Shown: in pieces, positions 1 to 8,872 of the stretch
Layout: each line of letters starts with the position of its first letter
Numbering within the stretch: position 1 is the stretch's first letter
The notes under the pieces: model-generated
The model's input: only the letters and a program-made list of their open reading frames with translations
What the model was told of the DNA's origin: nothing
The model's database searches: none
DNA from: Natronoflexus pectinivorans
GTDB lineage: Bacteria; Bacteroidota; Bacteroidia; Bacteroidales; Marinilabiliaceae
Reading direction: 5' to 3'
Assembly (NCBI RefSeq): GCF_004345615.1
Contig: NZ_SLWK01000005.1
Span: 1 to 64,000, forward strand
DNA length: 64,000 bases
Program-made: the position numbers and the translations under genes

Positions 1-39
1 CTAGCGTTCATCCTGAGCCAGGATCAAACTCTTCGTTGT
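1..39 (-). rRNA. 16S rRNA gene, 5' end only
   Basis: The reverse complement of positions 13-32 is the universal bacterial 16S 5' sequence (the 27F primer site, AGAGTTTGATCCTGGCTCAG), followed by GATGAACGCTAG. Only the first few tens of bases lie in the window; the gene runs off the left edge. The mature 5' end is near position 39, judged by the Bacteroidota start TACAAYGAAGAG. Promoters and leader lie to the right. Confidence 0.95.
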
Positions 40-251
40 ATAAAAAAGTTGGTGGCTACTTTCATAGCCTAATTTCCTGACATATCTCAAAAAAATTGAC
101 TCAAGGATATTGCTAAATTAAATTTTTGTCTAACCTTAGATCTTTTGGTATTGCATCAATATTGTCAAAGAACGTTTTCTTATTTTTTCTATCTTAAAAT
201 ATCAGGGATCTGACTCCCTTCTATCCCACTCCCCTTGTCGGAAAGCGGCTG
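40..251 (-). promoter_or_regulatory. rRNA operon leader with boxA-like element
   Basis: This is the untranslated leader between the rRNA promoters and 16S. On the minus strand GTTCTTTGA (173 down to 165) matches the boxA-like antitermination motif commonly seen in Bacteroidota rRNA leaders; it is followed by CAATATTG. No coding potential is credible here. The assignment rests on position and motif only. Confidence 0.6.
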
Positions 252-283
252 CAAAGATAAACACTTTTATTTCCCTTTTCCAA
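252..283 (-). promoter_or_regulatory. rRNA promoter P2 (proximal)
   Basis: On the minus strand a -33 TTG (283-281) is followed after 21 bases by TATCTTTG (259-252), which fits the Bacteroidota sigma-ABfr consensus TTG-N19-21-TAnnTTTG. The bases from TTTG onward (TTTGCAGCCGCTT) are identical to those at the upstream promoter at 445-475, so the two share an initiation region. Confidence 0.75.
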
Positions 284-444
284 AATATTATTCAACTTTT
301 TTCAAGTTTTTTTCAGTAACGCTGAAAACCAATCAAATAAAATGTGATCAGTTTTCAATTGACCTTATAAACAACAAAAAAGCTAATTCCTTTATCTCAA
401 TATCTCAGATTCCGGCGCCCCTTAACCTTCTTAAGAAGCGGCTG

Positions 445-475
445 CAAAAGTAGAGGTTCTTATTGGGGTTTCCAA
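445..475 (-). promoter_or_regulatory. rRNA promoter P1 (distal)
   Basis: On the minus strand TTG (475-473), 20 bases of spacer, then TACTTTTG (452-445). This is a second consensus promoter about 190 bp upstream of P2, followed by the same TTTGCAGCCGCTT block. Tandem promoters are usual for rRNA operons. Confidence 0.75.
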
Positions 476-834
476 ATGTTCTTTGCTTTTATTTATCTTA
501 AAAAATGTCAATCCGCAATGAATCAATCCAAAGAAACATGCTTTAAAGTTCTTAAAGAATCAAAACATCGTGTTTTGACTCTTGATTTAACAAACATCAG
601 AAAAATGGAATTAAATTTGTACATGTATAAACAACACTATTTTCCTGTAAAAAAACAAATCTCTAATAACAATAGATCGTTAGATTATTAGATATTAGAT
701 ACTGAGCACAGTGAAGTCCCGCTTAGCGGGATTAGATGCAAGCAGGTTTTTTATAATCATCTAATTAAATACCATGAGCTCATAAACACCTGTTATTATG
801 AGTGTTAAAAAATGATTAGCAAACGAATATAATA
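476..834. other. Intergenic gap upstream of the S41 peptidase
   Basis: AT-rich sequence without a credible gene. It contains a short perfect inverted repeat, TCCCGC (717-722) / GCGGGA (726-731) with a 3-nt loop, of the kind scattered between Bacteroidota genes. No T-tract follows it, so it is not a convincing terminator. I see no clear promoter for the gene at 835. Confidence 0.4.
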
Positions 835-2247
835 ATGAAAGCAACTAAGTACATAAATATAATATTCCTGTTATCAACAGGGATAATTCTCATTTTATCA
901 TCCTGTAAAAAAGACGATGAAATAAATCCCGGCAATATAGAAAAAATACCATCAGACATATTAAATATCAATCAATTCATTTCCCACTATATGAATCTGG
1001 GGTATTTTTGGAATAACGAGATGCCTGATATAGATTACAAAACCGAACCTGATCCGGAAAAATACTTTTACAAGCTTCTTAAGAAGCCGGATGACAGATG
1101 GTCGTTCATTACTGATAACATCACCGAGCTTGAAAACTACCTCCAGGGCATAACAAAAAGCAAAGGCTACTCAATAGCTCCATACTATTTTAAGGAAGGC
1201 TCGAGTCAGGTAGTTGTTTTTATTCAGTTTGTTTATCGTGACTCTCCTGCCGAACAGGCAGGACTAAAAAGAGGCGACATGTTTTATAAAATCAATGGGC
1301 AAACTATTACCGATATTAACTATCAACAATTGTTGTCACTTGATGATTTAACTCTTACAATGGGGCAAATTATTGATGGAAACATTGTAAAACTTGAGCC
1401 TGAAGTAAGCATTTCTGCTGTTGAAAAGTTCAGTTCCCACCCGATATTGTCGACCAGTATCATTGAGGCAAGCGGTTTAAAAATTGGTTACCTGGCCTAT
1501 GGATCATTCATCAACAACTTCGACACAGCGTTAGTAAATACATTCAGCAGGTTTCATGAAGCAGGAATTGATGAACTAATTCTGGATCTTAGGTACAATG
1601 GTGGAGGTCATGTGGGATCTGCCGTCACTCTTGCGAGTTTAATTGGATCTGCTGATCTGGCTGACGAGACATTTATATTTGAAAGATGGAATTCGAACCT
1701 TTCAAGTTTCAATGATGCAATTAAGTTTGAAGAACAAGATTTTAATTTAGGGTTAAATCGTCTGTTTGTTTTGACTACTGACAGAACAGCGTCCGCCAGT
1801 GAAATGGTTATTTATGGTCTTGAACCATACATTGACGTCATACAGGTTGGGGAAAACACATATGGGAAGTATTATGGATCAGTAATCATTTCTGACAACA
1901 ACCAAAGGCCTCAAATGAGAAGACACAATTGGGCCATACAACCAATCGTATTTCGTGCAGAAAACATCAATAATAACATCAACTATCAACAAGGTTTGCC
2001 ATCAACATTTGAACTCGATGACGACATGTATGCCGTTCATCTCTTTGACGAAGGAGCACAACTGGGGGAAATAGAGGAATTTTTTATTGCCAACGTTTTG
2101 TCCATCATTGAAACCGGAAGCCCAATCTTATCTGATACGGAATTAAAACGATCCGATCTTAGATCATCGAAAGCAGATAAACTTAAAGACATGCTGAGTC
2201 CCTATCATGGAATAATGGTTACAGAAAGGCCATCAGGTGATTTTTAA
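835..2247 (+). CDS. S41 family (C-terminal-processing) peptidase, lipoprotein
   Basis: A serine peptidase of the CtpA/Prc type, probably anchored to a membrane by lipid. The N-terminus is a lipoprotein signal (hydrophobic stretch 6-22, lipobox LSSC with Cys24). A PDZ-like domain follows (about residues 110-170, with GLKRGDMFYKINGQ). The peptidase core contains LDLRYNGGGHVGSA and the motif TASASEM. The predicted catalytic pair is Ser320 and Lys345 (in YGK), a spacing of 25 residues as in CtpB, so the active site looks intact. The substrate cannot be told. It stands alone, convergent with the mla pair downstream. Class is secure, physiological role unknown. Confidence 0.9.
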   Translation: MKATKYINIIFLLSTGIILILSSCKKDDEINPGNIEKIPSDILNINQFISHYMNLGYFWNNEMPDIDYKTEPDPEKYFYKLLKKPDDRWSFITDNITELENYLQGITKSKGYSIAPYYFKEGSSQVVVFIQFVYRDSPAEQAGLKRGDMFYKINGQTITDINYQQLLSLDDLTLTMGQIIDGNIVKLEPEVSISAVEKFSSHPILSTSIIEASGLKIGYLAYGSFINNFDTALVNTFSRFHEAGIDELILDLRYNGGGHVGSAVTLASLIGSADLADETFIFERWNSNLSSFNDAIKFEEQDFNLGLNRLFVLTTDRTASASEMVIYGLEPYIDVIQVGENTYGKYYGSVIISDNNQRPQMRRHNWAIQPIVFRAENINNNINYQQGLPSTFELDDDMYAVHLFDEGAQLGEIEEFFIANVLSIIETGSPILSDTELKRSDLRSSKADKLKDMLSPYHGIMVTERPSGDF

Positions 2248-2319
2248 CAAAAGCTCACAGAGACGAATGTCTGATATCCAGGAAACTACGAGGCCCGCAA
2301 ACCGTTCAAGTCGTTAGCA

Positions 2320-3072
2320 TTATAATTTATCCTTTATTTTTCTGAAGAATTTGGAGGCAAAGATAAAATCATTCAACTCCTTATTGTCGCTTTTAAAAAT
2401 ATCCTGACTGCTACCTTCCCAATATTTCTCTCCTTTAAATATAAAAATAATGTGCTCACCTATACCCAGAACGGAGTTCATATCATGTGTATTTACAATG
2501 GTGGTCATGTTATACTCTTTGGTGATTTCCTGAATCAGTTCATCAATAACAATGGCCGTTTTTGGATCCAATCCGGAATTGGGTTCATCACAAAATAAGT
2601 ATTTTGGATTAAGAGCAATGGCACGGGCTATGGCAACACGCTTCTGCATTCCTCCACTTATTTCGGAAGGATATAGGTGATTAACATTTTCAAGATTAAC
2701 CCTCTTCAGGCAGAAGTTGGCTCTCTCACGGCGCTCATCCAGCTTTTTCTTTGTAAACATATCAAGAGGAAAACGTACGTTTTCCTCAACCGTTAAAGAG
2801 TCAAACAGAGCCGATCCCTGAAACAGCATCCCCATCTCCTGCCGAACTTTGATGCGATCCTTATCGGGCATTCGGGTAAAATCTCTGTCGTCATAAATAA
2901 TATCTCCCGAATCAACTTCATGTAAACCTACCAACGACTTTAAAAAAACTGTTTTACCCGAACCACTCTGACCTATGATCAGGTTCGTTTGACCAGGCTT
3001 AAAAATTGCTGATACATCCTTTAAAATTGTATTCCCATCGAAGGATTTTATGATGTTACGCGCTTCAATCAT
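2320..3072 (-). CDS. mlaF: ABC transporter ATPase, MlaF type
   Basis: The ATP-hydrolysing subunit of a phospholipid/organic-solvent-resistance (Mla/Ttg2-like) ABC transporter at the inner membrane. Walker A is GQSGSGKT (about residue 34), the ABC signature SGGMQKR, and Walker B LFCDEP with the following NSGLDP; the switch His is in NTHD. Length (250 aa) is normal for MlaF. The start overlaps the stop of the permease gene upstream by 4 nt, so translation is coupled. No MCE (MlaD) gene follows, although it commonly sits next to this pair. Confidence 0.85.
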   Translation of the reverse strand: MIEARNIIKSFDGNTILKDVSAIFKPGQTNLIIGQSGSGKTVFLKSLVGLHEVDSGDIIYDDRDFTRMPDKDRIKVRQEMGMLFQGSALFDSLTVEENVRFPLDMFTKKKLDERRERANFCLKRVNLENVNHLYPSEISGGMQKRVAIARAIALNPKYLFCDEPNSGLDPKTAIVIDELIQEITKEYNMTTIVNTHDMNSVLGIGEHIIFIFKGEKYWEGSSQDIFKSDNKELNDFIFASKFFRKIKDKL

Positions 3073-3809
3073 GCCAGTAAAAGCTGTGTTAAAATCAGAT
3101 TAAACAAAAGTATTTGAATGCTGCTTATAACCACAGCACGGGTACTTGACCGCCCCACTTCAAGAGATCCGCCGGTTGAATAATAACCCCAATAACCAGC
3201 TATGGTGGTTATGAGAAAAGCAAACACCACCGACTTAATCAGGGAATAAGCTATATAGAACGGAACAAACATATATTGGATGCCGTAGATATATTCATCT
3301 GAGGGGACAACCCCTGTGGTTGTCCCTGCTGTCCAACCGCCAAAAATACCAACCCCCATGCTGATGATAACCAAAAAAGGAATTATAATAATCAAAGCCA
3401 TCACCTTTGGTAAAACAAGGTATCCGGCTGAATTTATTCCCATCACATCAAGCACATCAATCTGTTCAGTAACACGCATGGTTCCAATTTCTGATGCTAT
3501 ATGAGAGCCAACTTTTCCGGCCAGAATTAAACTGACAATGGTGCTTGAAAACTCCAATATAATGGAGTCACGGGCAGCAAGACCAATGGCATATTTTGGA
3601 ATAATCGGTAAATCGATGTTATAAGCTGTTTGAAGCGTTATGACAGCTCCCATGAAAAAAGAGATAATGACCACAATGCCCACTGAACTCAAACCCAAAA
3701 CATCCATTTCACGAATGACCTGTTTGAAAAAAATACGATGTTTAACAGGTCTTCCAAAAACCTGTCTCACAAACATCGCATAGCGTCCTATATGAAACAA
3801 AAAACTCAT
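3069..3809 (-). CDS. mlaE: ABC transporter permease, MlaE family
   Basis: Membrane permease partner of the MlaF ATPase. About five hydrophobic segments are visible, with family-typical features: an amphipathic N-terminal stretch, SSVGIVVIISFFMGAV and the conserved central SLILAGKVGSHIASEIGTMR region. The 246-aa length is usual. It moves lipid together with an MCE protein in characterised systems; that partner is not in the window. First gene of a two-gene operon. Confidence 0.85.
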   Translation of the reverse strand: MSFLFHIGRYAMFVRQVFGRPVKHRIFFKQVIREMDVLGLSSVGIVVIISFFMGAVITLQTAYNIDLPIIPKYAIGLAARDSIILEFSSTIVSLILAGKVGSHIASEIGTMRVTEQIDVLDVMGINSAGYLVLPKVMALIIIIPFLVIISMGVGIFGGWTAGTTTGVVPSDEYIYGIQYMFVPFYIAYSLIKSVVFAFLITTIAGYWGYYSTGGSLEVGRSSTRAVVISSIQILLFNLILTQLLLA

Positions 3810-4195
3810 AACTGTTCTACTAAGATTTTAAAGCAAGGTGCAACTGATTGCAGATGAAGAAACCACAAACAAGAAAAATACGGGATTACCTGTTATAGCG
3901 CATCTTAGTTGCTTCATCGCAAAAAAGAAAATCTAAATATAGTCAGAAGTTTTAAAAAAAGACAAATGGTTGCTATTTTTGAAGTATGGCACGAATTTTA
4001 TGAGTATGTATTCTGCTCAAAATGATATGTTGTTTCAAACAAAGGAAGCCTGTTGAAATATTAAAAAATACTCTGTATCTTAATATATAACATCACATTT
4101 TCACAACCTTACATGCGCACTAATAGTATTTAAAGCACTGAGACTAATACTTTAAAACGACTTATAGAAGTATATAACATATAAACATCAATAAA
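3810..4195. other. Divergent intergenic region mlaE / manC
   Basis: No gene seen. On the plus strand TATTTTTG (3974-3981) fits the -7 element TAnnTTTG, but there is no TTG at the right distance upstream, so a manC promoter here would leave a leader of about 200 nt and is weakly supported. I see no matching element for mlaE. Confidence 0.35.
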
Positions 4196-5284
4196 ATGGA
4201 TAAAAACACATATTGCATCATCATGGCCGGAGGCGTCGGTAGTCGATTTTGGCCATTGAGTAAAAGTTCAACACCCAAGCAGTTTCTTGATATTCTGGGA
4301 ACCGGAAAAAGTTTGATTCGACAGACCTTTGAAAGATTCCTTCCGTTATGTCCTGTGGAAAACTTCCTTGTTGTGACAAGCAATGAATACAAAAGTAAGG
4401 TGCTTGAACAGGTTCCGGAATTAACCGAAGATCAGGTATTACTTGAACCGTTCAGAAGAAATACTGCTCCATGCATTGCATACGCAAATGCATGGATAAG
4501 ATCAAGAAATAAGGATGCTAACATTGTGGTAACGCCTGCCGACCACCTGATCCTTAACGAGATCAAATTTATTGATTCCATAAAAAAAGGAGTTGAGTTC
4601 GTGGACAACCAGGATGTCCTTCTTACGTTGGGAATTAAGCCTCATCGACCAGAGACGGGCTACGGATATATCCAGGTTGGAGATGAGAACAACACAGAAT
4701 TTAAAAACTTTAGCAAAGTAAAAACTTTTACTGAAAAACCAGATTTAGAGCTTGCAAAAGTATTTTTTGAAAGCGGGGAGTTCTTCTGGAACAGCGGCAT
4801 ATTTATCTGGTCTCTTTCATCAATTGATCAGGCATTTTCAGACCATCTACAGGATGTCCACAAGCTTTTTGCCAAACTTGATAAAAAGATCGGAGCAGAA
4901 AACGAGACAGAGATCATCAACACAACCTATGCCGAGTGCAAAAACATATCTATTGACTATGGAGTAATGGAAAAAGCGACCAATGTATATGTACAAACAG
5001 TTGATTTCGGTTGGTCTGATCTTGGAACCTGGTCGTCTCTTTATGAATACTCGCCCCAGGACAAGAATGACAATGCTGTTATTTGCGGCAAAGTACTTTT
5101 ATATGACACCCAAAATAGTATTATTAACGTACCAAAGAATAAAGTTGCAGTGATTCAAGGTCTCAATGATTATATCGTTGTGGATTCCTCCGACGCAATA
5201 TTGATATGCCCTAAAGATAATGAGCAACAAATAAGACAGTTTACTACAGATATAAAAACTGAATTTGGAGATTCCAGTTTATAA
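4196..5284 (+). CDS. manC: Mannose-1-phosphate guanylyltransferase
   Basis: Makes GDP-mannose from mannose-1-phosphate and GTP in the cytoplasm, a precursor for surface glycans and GDP-fucose. The N-terminal nucleotide-binding signature GGVGSRFWPLS is followed by TPKQFLDI; the motif FTEKPD sits near residue 180. At 362 aa it is the short, single-function form without the C-terminal phosphomannose isomerase domain found in longer homologues. It stands alone and is followed by a strong terminator. Family certain; the precise hexose is inferred. Confidence 0.9.
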   Translation: MDKNTYCIIMAGGVGSRFWPLSKSSTPKQFLDILGTGKSLIRQTFERFLPLCPVENFLVVTSNEYKSKVLEQVPELTEDQVLLEPFRRNTAPCIAYANAWIRSRNKDANIVVTPADHLILNEIKFIDSIKKGVEFVDNQDVLLTLGIKPHRPETGYGYIQVGDENNTEFKNFSKVKTFTEKPDLELAKVFFESGEFFWNSGIFIWSLSSIDQAFSDHLQDVHKLFAKLDKKIGAENETEIINTTYAECKNISIDYGVMEKATNVYVQTVDFGWSDLGTWSSLYEYSPQDKNDNAVICGKVLLYDTQNSIINVPKNKVAVIQGLNDYIVVDSSDAILICPKDNEQQIRQFTTDIKTEFGDSSL

Positions 5285-5290
5285 AAAAAA

Positions 5291-5312
5291 GGGGTTGTCG
5301 TTCGACAACCCC
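5291..5312. terminator. Bidirectional terminator between manC and gldN
   Basis: A 10-bp perfect stem GGGGTTGTCG / CGACAACCCC closes on a 2-nt loop, with A8 on the left and T5 on the right. It can end manC on the plus strand and the gldKLMN operon on the minus strand. Confidence 0.9.
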
Positions 5313-5353
5313 TTTTTAATTCTTCAACTCAGAGAAAACATTAGTAAAATCTT

Positions 5354-6208
5354 CTACCATTCCCAAAGATCATGCTCAAATGTGAATATCTCATCACGTA
5401 TCCTTTGAGATTCCAGGATAGCTTCAATACCTACAGCATACTCTTCAATGCTCCGATTTTGATGCACATTTGACTCCTGAACAATGTAACTGCTGAAATA
5501 CCTTTTGATAAAAATATCATCAAAAGATCGACGCTGGGCATCATTTATGGGATTGAACACCTCGTGACGAGCAAACAGATCTCTCGCTTCAGGGAAGTTT
5601 ATCCAGAAAGTCTGACGTCGAACAACTTCTCCAGCTTCATTAACCTCTTCTCTGATGGGGCAAAGTCCTAAGATACGGACATCCATTCGACTATAGTTCT
5701 TATCGAAAAACCACACTTCTTTTACCATAATCTGTCTTACCTCATCGTACCGAACGTCTCTTGTAACTTCCATCTCCACATATGTATCGGTATCCGGATT
5801 ATACACCTCTGTAAGCTCAGTAGTAGCTCCCATGACTTCATTCACCTCATTAATTCCAATTCTCACGCGGAATTCATCATCGGTAGTACTGTATGCTGGC
5901 AAACCTTCATACTGAATACCATGCATCAAAAGACCAACCAAGCTATAACGATCATCTGCAGGAGCAATGGGATAATAAAGTGGAAGATTGATCTTTTCAC
6001 GTAAATCAATGATTCGCCATATTCTTTTAGACCAAATGATGTCCGCCTCTCTAATAGACGGGTAAGGAATTGGTCTTTTGTTTGTAATGTGTTCCTTTTC
6101 GAAAATATTATCTACCGGCCTGCCATCTCTTTGGCTGAAAGACTCTGCAGGCAAAATCAATAAACCGAAAATAAATACACTTACTAGAAGAAATACCTGT
6201 TTTCTCAT
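5354..6208 (-). CDS. gldN: Type IX secretion ring protein GldN/PorN
   Basis: Periplasmic partner of GldK in the outer-membrane-associated ring of the type IX secretion system, required for export and gliding-type motility. A longer frame begins at 6247, but the ATG at 6208 gives a clean Sec signal peptide (MRKQVFLLVSVF..., hydrophobic to about residue 22, ending FSQ), so I use it. The body has the family's conserved READIIWSKRIWRIIDLREK-type start of the mature domain. Last gene of porP-gldKLMN; 45 nt after gldM. The shared terminator lies just downstream. Confidence 0.9.
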   Translation of the reverse strand: MRKQVFLLVSVFIFGLLILPAESFSQRDGRPVDNIFEKEHITNKRPIPYPSIREADIIWSKRIWRIIDLREKINLPLYYPIAPADDRYSLVGLLMHGIQYEGLPAYSTTDDEFRVRIGINEVNEVMGATTELTEVYNPDTDTYVEMEVTRDVRYDEVRQIMVKEVWFFDKNYSRMDVRILGLCPIREEVNEAGEVVRRQTFWINFPEARDLFARHEVFNPINDAQRRSFDDIFIKRYFSSYIVQESNVHQNRSIEEYAVGIEAILESQRIRDEIFTFEHDLWEW

Positions 6209-6253
6209 GGTTGTATGTTTTAGTAATTCTAAAGTTTTTTCAATCATATATTG

Positions 6254-7801
6254 TTAATCTATCGTCAGAGTAATGGAACTTAAGTTCCGTGTTCTTCCAT
6301 CAGGACCAACAGCACGAATATCATCAATAATGATACGTTGTCCCCGTGTGGCGGCTCTAATTAAGTCCTTTTGCTCTTCAGTAAACATGTTATTGCTGGA
6401 ACGCTGGTCTACCATAAAACCTCTTTGAACTGTAGAAACACGGAATTGAGTTACCCTGAATGTAAGGTCAAAATCAAAATTCTCCATATCAGCAACAATT
6501 CCCATCTGAGCAAGGAGTACCTGTCTGGCAATGGCTCCCTCACTAACTCCACCAACTTTTGCAACGGGGTTAGGCACTCGGTTAATCCTGAAATTACGAC
6601 TTCCAAGATTTTGCATTCGTCCATTAATTTCTGTGGTCACAGTTACTACGGCTTCCCTACCGGCAGAACCAGCATTGGGTTGCACTATATACTCATTTCC
6701 ACGTCGTGTATGTGTCGCATTGGAAATATTTACCCTCAAACGCTCAGAGGGTACGCCCGGCGCGGATATCTCAACAGGATTTTCTACCCCTTCGTAAAAC
6801 ACATTCATTTTTGTTGGTGATACAACCACATTTGGCTCCATTACATGAAATTGACCGCCTACCTGGTGAGGAGTAGTCCATCCCTCAGGCCCCATTATGG
6901 ATATCTCTGCCTGCCAGGAATTATCTCCAAGTCTGGATGCAGGAATTTCAAGGATTCCACGTCCGTCCTGAGTCCTCAGTTCCTGACCGTTAAACATAAC
7001 CCTGGGCGGAAACTCATCATCATAAGCGGCCATCATAATTTCTGCCCGGTAAGTATCACCTCTCATTACATGCTGAGAACTTGGAATCACCAAAGGTCCG
7101 ATCTTATTAAACCTAAAGGTTCCTTCATCCACCCGCATAAACAAATGACGAACCACATCTGCTTCCATATTTCGAACATCTGCCTGTATCTGACTTAACA
7201 TTGCCATGGATCCTGCCATTGGAACATAATAAAACTTTTCATCTTCCCAGCTCCTCTGCACTCCCCCCCGTGGTTCAGGATCAGCAGTGGAAAGGTTGGT
7301 GTTAATTCGGCTAATTAAAGCAGTATCTCCTACAACAAGGCTTGATAATAATTCCCGGTAATCGTTTATATGGTTTTTAAGCGTATCACTTCGGCGACGT
7401 CCAGATGGCTCTGATAACAATAACTGACCGACAACACTGGTGTTATTCTTCGATTTATAATTTTCCAAAGTGTAGTTGGGGCCATCAGCAGTATGCACCA
7501 ATAAAATTTTAATTCCCTGTATATAATCAACAAGAAAATCTGCTTTCTCTCTTACCTGCAGAGCTTCCTGGTAGAATTCTTCAACTCGGGGGTTTAATAA
7601 AGCTCCCTCTGCAAATTGTCTGTACATTTCTTCATTCTTCAATTCTACAGACTCCTTTGCTTGCAAAATACTCCTATCTACCAGAATAAATGCATTTAAT
7701 AGTTCTGCTGAAACATTTAATGCTAGCATCGCGGTAAGAAAGAGATACATCATCCCAATCATCTTTTGCCGCGGTGTTTCAGGACAGTTTCCTCCAGCCA
7801 T
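6254..7801 (-). CDS. gldM: Type IX secretion motor protein GldM/PorM
   Basis: Inner-membrane protein with a long periplasmic arm that passes motor torque from GldL to the outer ring. One membrane helix is visible near the N-terminus (about residues 14-34, MIGMMYLFLTAMLALNVSAE), preceded by a short cytoplasmic stretch beginning MAGGNCPETPRQK, a typical GldM start. The rest (515 aa in all) is periplasmic and rich in beta-type sequence, as in the known stacked-domain structure. It is 38 nt after gldL. Confidence 0.95.
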   Translation of the reverse strand: MAGGNCPETPRQKMIGMMYLFLTAMLALNVSAELLNAFILVDRSILQAKESVELKNEEMYRQFAEGALLNPRVEEFYQEALQVREKADFLVDYIQGIKILLVHTADGPNYTLENYKSKNNTSVVGQLLLSEPSGRRRSDTLKNHINDYRELLSSLVVGDTALISRINTNLSTADPEPRGGVQRSWEDEKFYYVPMAGSMAMLSQIQADVRNMEADVVRHLFMRVDEGTFRFNKIGPLVIPSSQHVMRGDTYRAEIMMAAYDDEFPPRVMFNGQELRTQDGRGILEIPASRLGDNSWQAEISIMGPEGWTTPHQVGGQFHVMEPNVVVSPTKMNVFYEGVENPVEISAPGVPSERLRVNISNATHTRRGNEYIVQPNAGSAGREAVVTVTTEINGRMQNLGSRNFRINRVPNPVAKVGGVSEGAIARQVLLAQMGIVADMENFDFDLTFRVTQFRVSTVQRGFMVDQRSSNNMFTEEQKDLIRAATRGQRIIIDDIRAVGPDGRTRNLSSITLTID

Positions 7802-7839
7802 AATTCAAAGTTCTTTAATATCTTGTGATTAAGGTTTTG

Positions 7840-8832
7840 CTATTTATTACCGCCCACGCTCATAGCACTTAACATGTTTCCGTAAATGGAGTTAAGATCG
7901 CCTAACGTTTTGGTTAAATTTGCCACTTCTTGTTTATATGCAGCTGTATCAGAAACAGATTGGTTCATGTGTTGGGTAATATCTCCAAGACTTTTTGTCA
8001 ATTGTTGAGATGATTGAACCTGATCATTAATACTTGACAATTGCAACTCATATGCAGAATTAATCGCAGCAAGTTTTTGATTTGCAACAGATAAACCTTC
8101 AGTGTACTTTACACTATCCCCGGAAACCTTCTCAACCTGCGAAGCCATTGATTCACCAAGAGACTGATAAGATTGCACCAATTTATCGCCACTCTCTTTT
8201 AACACATCAACAAATGAATCTCCGGTAGCTGATAGTTTCTGAGAAAACTGTGTTCCAGATGATGAAACAGATTGAGCTGTATTTACAAAAGAACTGGCTA
8301 GCGACTCTGCTGATTCTCCAAGTTTAGATGACACTCCTGCAAAACTACCAACACTGTCTGATGCAGTTTTCATGGCTTGCAAATAAGCCTCTGTTGCCAT
8401 ACTTGCTTCGCTGAGATTTGAAAGACTGCTTGCAGTTTGAGATAGTTTCTTTATACCTTCACTTAGTTTTTCGACTGTAGATACATCCAAATGGCCTCCC
8501 TGTATAAGAGCTGCAAGTTCACTTCCTCCGCCTCCTCCTACAGCAATTCCACCACCTCCGGCATTCAGACTTACTTTTGATTCGCGAGGTTCAAGACCAA
8601 CAAGTTCGGGATAAACCAAACTCCAATCAGGCATTTCATGTGGGGGTTCAAAAGCTGAAAGAAAGAAAATCAACGCCTCTGTACCCAATCCTGCCATCAA
8701 CATATAGTCAGCTCCAGGCCAGTGTAATATTTTCCATAACGCTCCTAAAATCACTACTGATGCACCGATTCCGTATGTCTTAGCCATTATCTTTTTATAG
8801 GCCGGACTTCCAAAAAAACCACTTCCACTCAT
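7840..8832 (-). CDS. gldL: Type IX secretion motor protein GldL/PorL
   Basis: Forms the proton-driven rotary motor with GldM in the inner membrane. Two helices are visible (about residues 18-36 and 42-60), with the hallmark KILHWPGAD between them and TEALIFFLSAFEP in helix 2. Tyr20, Lys34, His37 and Glu52 correspond by alignment of motifs to the polar residues described for the Flavobacterium GldL motor. A long cytoplasmic coiled, Ser/Ala/Gln-rich tail (about 120-330) follows; it includes a glycine-rich stretch near residue 95. Confidence 0.95.
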   Translation of the reverse strand: MSGSGFFGSPAYKKIMAKTYGIGASVVILGALWKILHWPGADYMLMAGLGTEALIFFLSAFEPPHEMPDWSLVYPELVGLEPRESKVSLNAGGGGIAVGGGGGSELAALIQGGHLDVSTVEKLSEGIKKLSQTASSLSNLSEASMATEAYLQAMKTASDSVGSFAGVSSKLGESAESLASSFVNTAQSVSSSGTQFSQKLSATGDSFVDVLKESGDKLVQSYQSLGESMASQVEKVSGDSVKYTEGLSVANQKLAAINSAYELQLSSINDQVQSSQQLTKSLGDITQHMNQSVSDTAAYKQEVANLTKTLGDLNSIYGNMLSAMSVGGNK

Positions 8833-8872
8833 TTTTCTCTTTATTATCGTGGGTTAATACTTAAAGCTCAAA

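Noticed and set aside
235-691. Two short open frames (72 and 71 codons) across the rRNA promoter region
   Set aside because: They overlap both consensus rRNA promoters, have no ribosome site and read as low-complexity AT-rich sequence.
6209-6247. Longer gldN start at 6247
   Set aside because: It would place 13 residues ahead of a standard signal peptide that begins at 6208.
6371-7198. Plus-strand open frames of 88-149 codons antisense to gldM
   Set aside because: Shadows of a well-supported gene on the other strand; no start signals or family resemblance.
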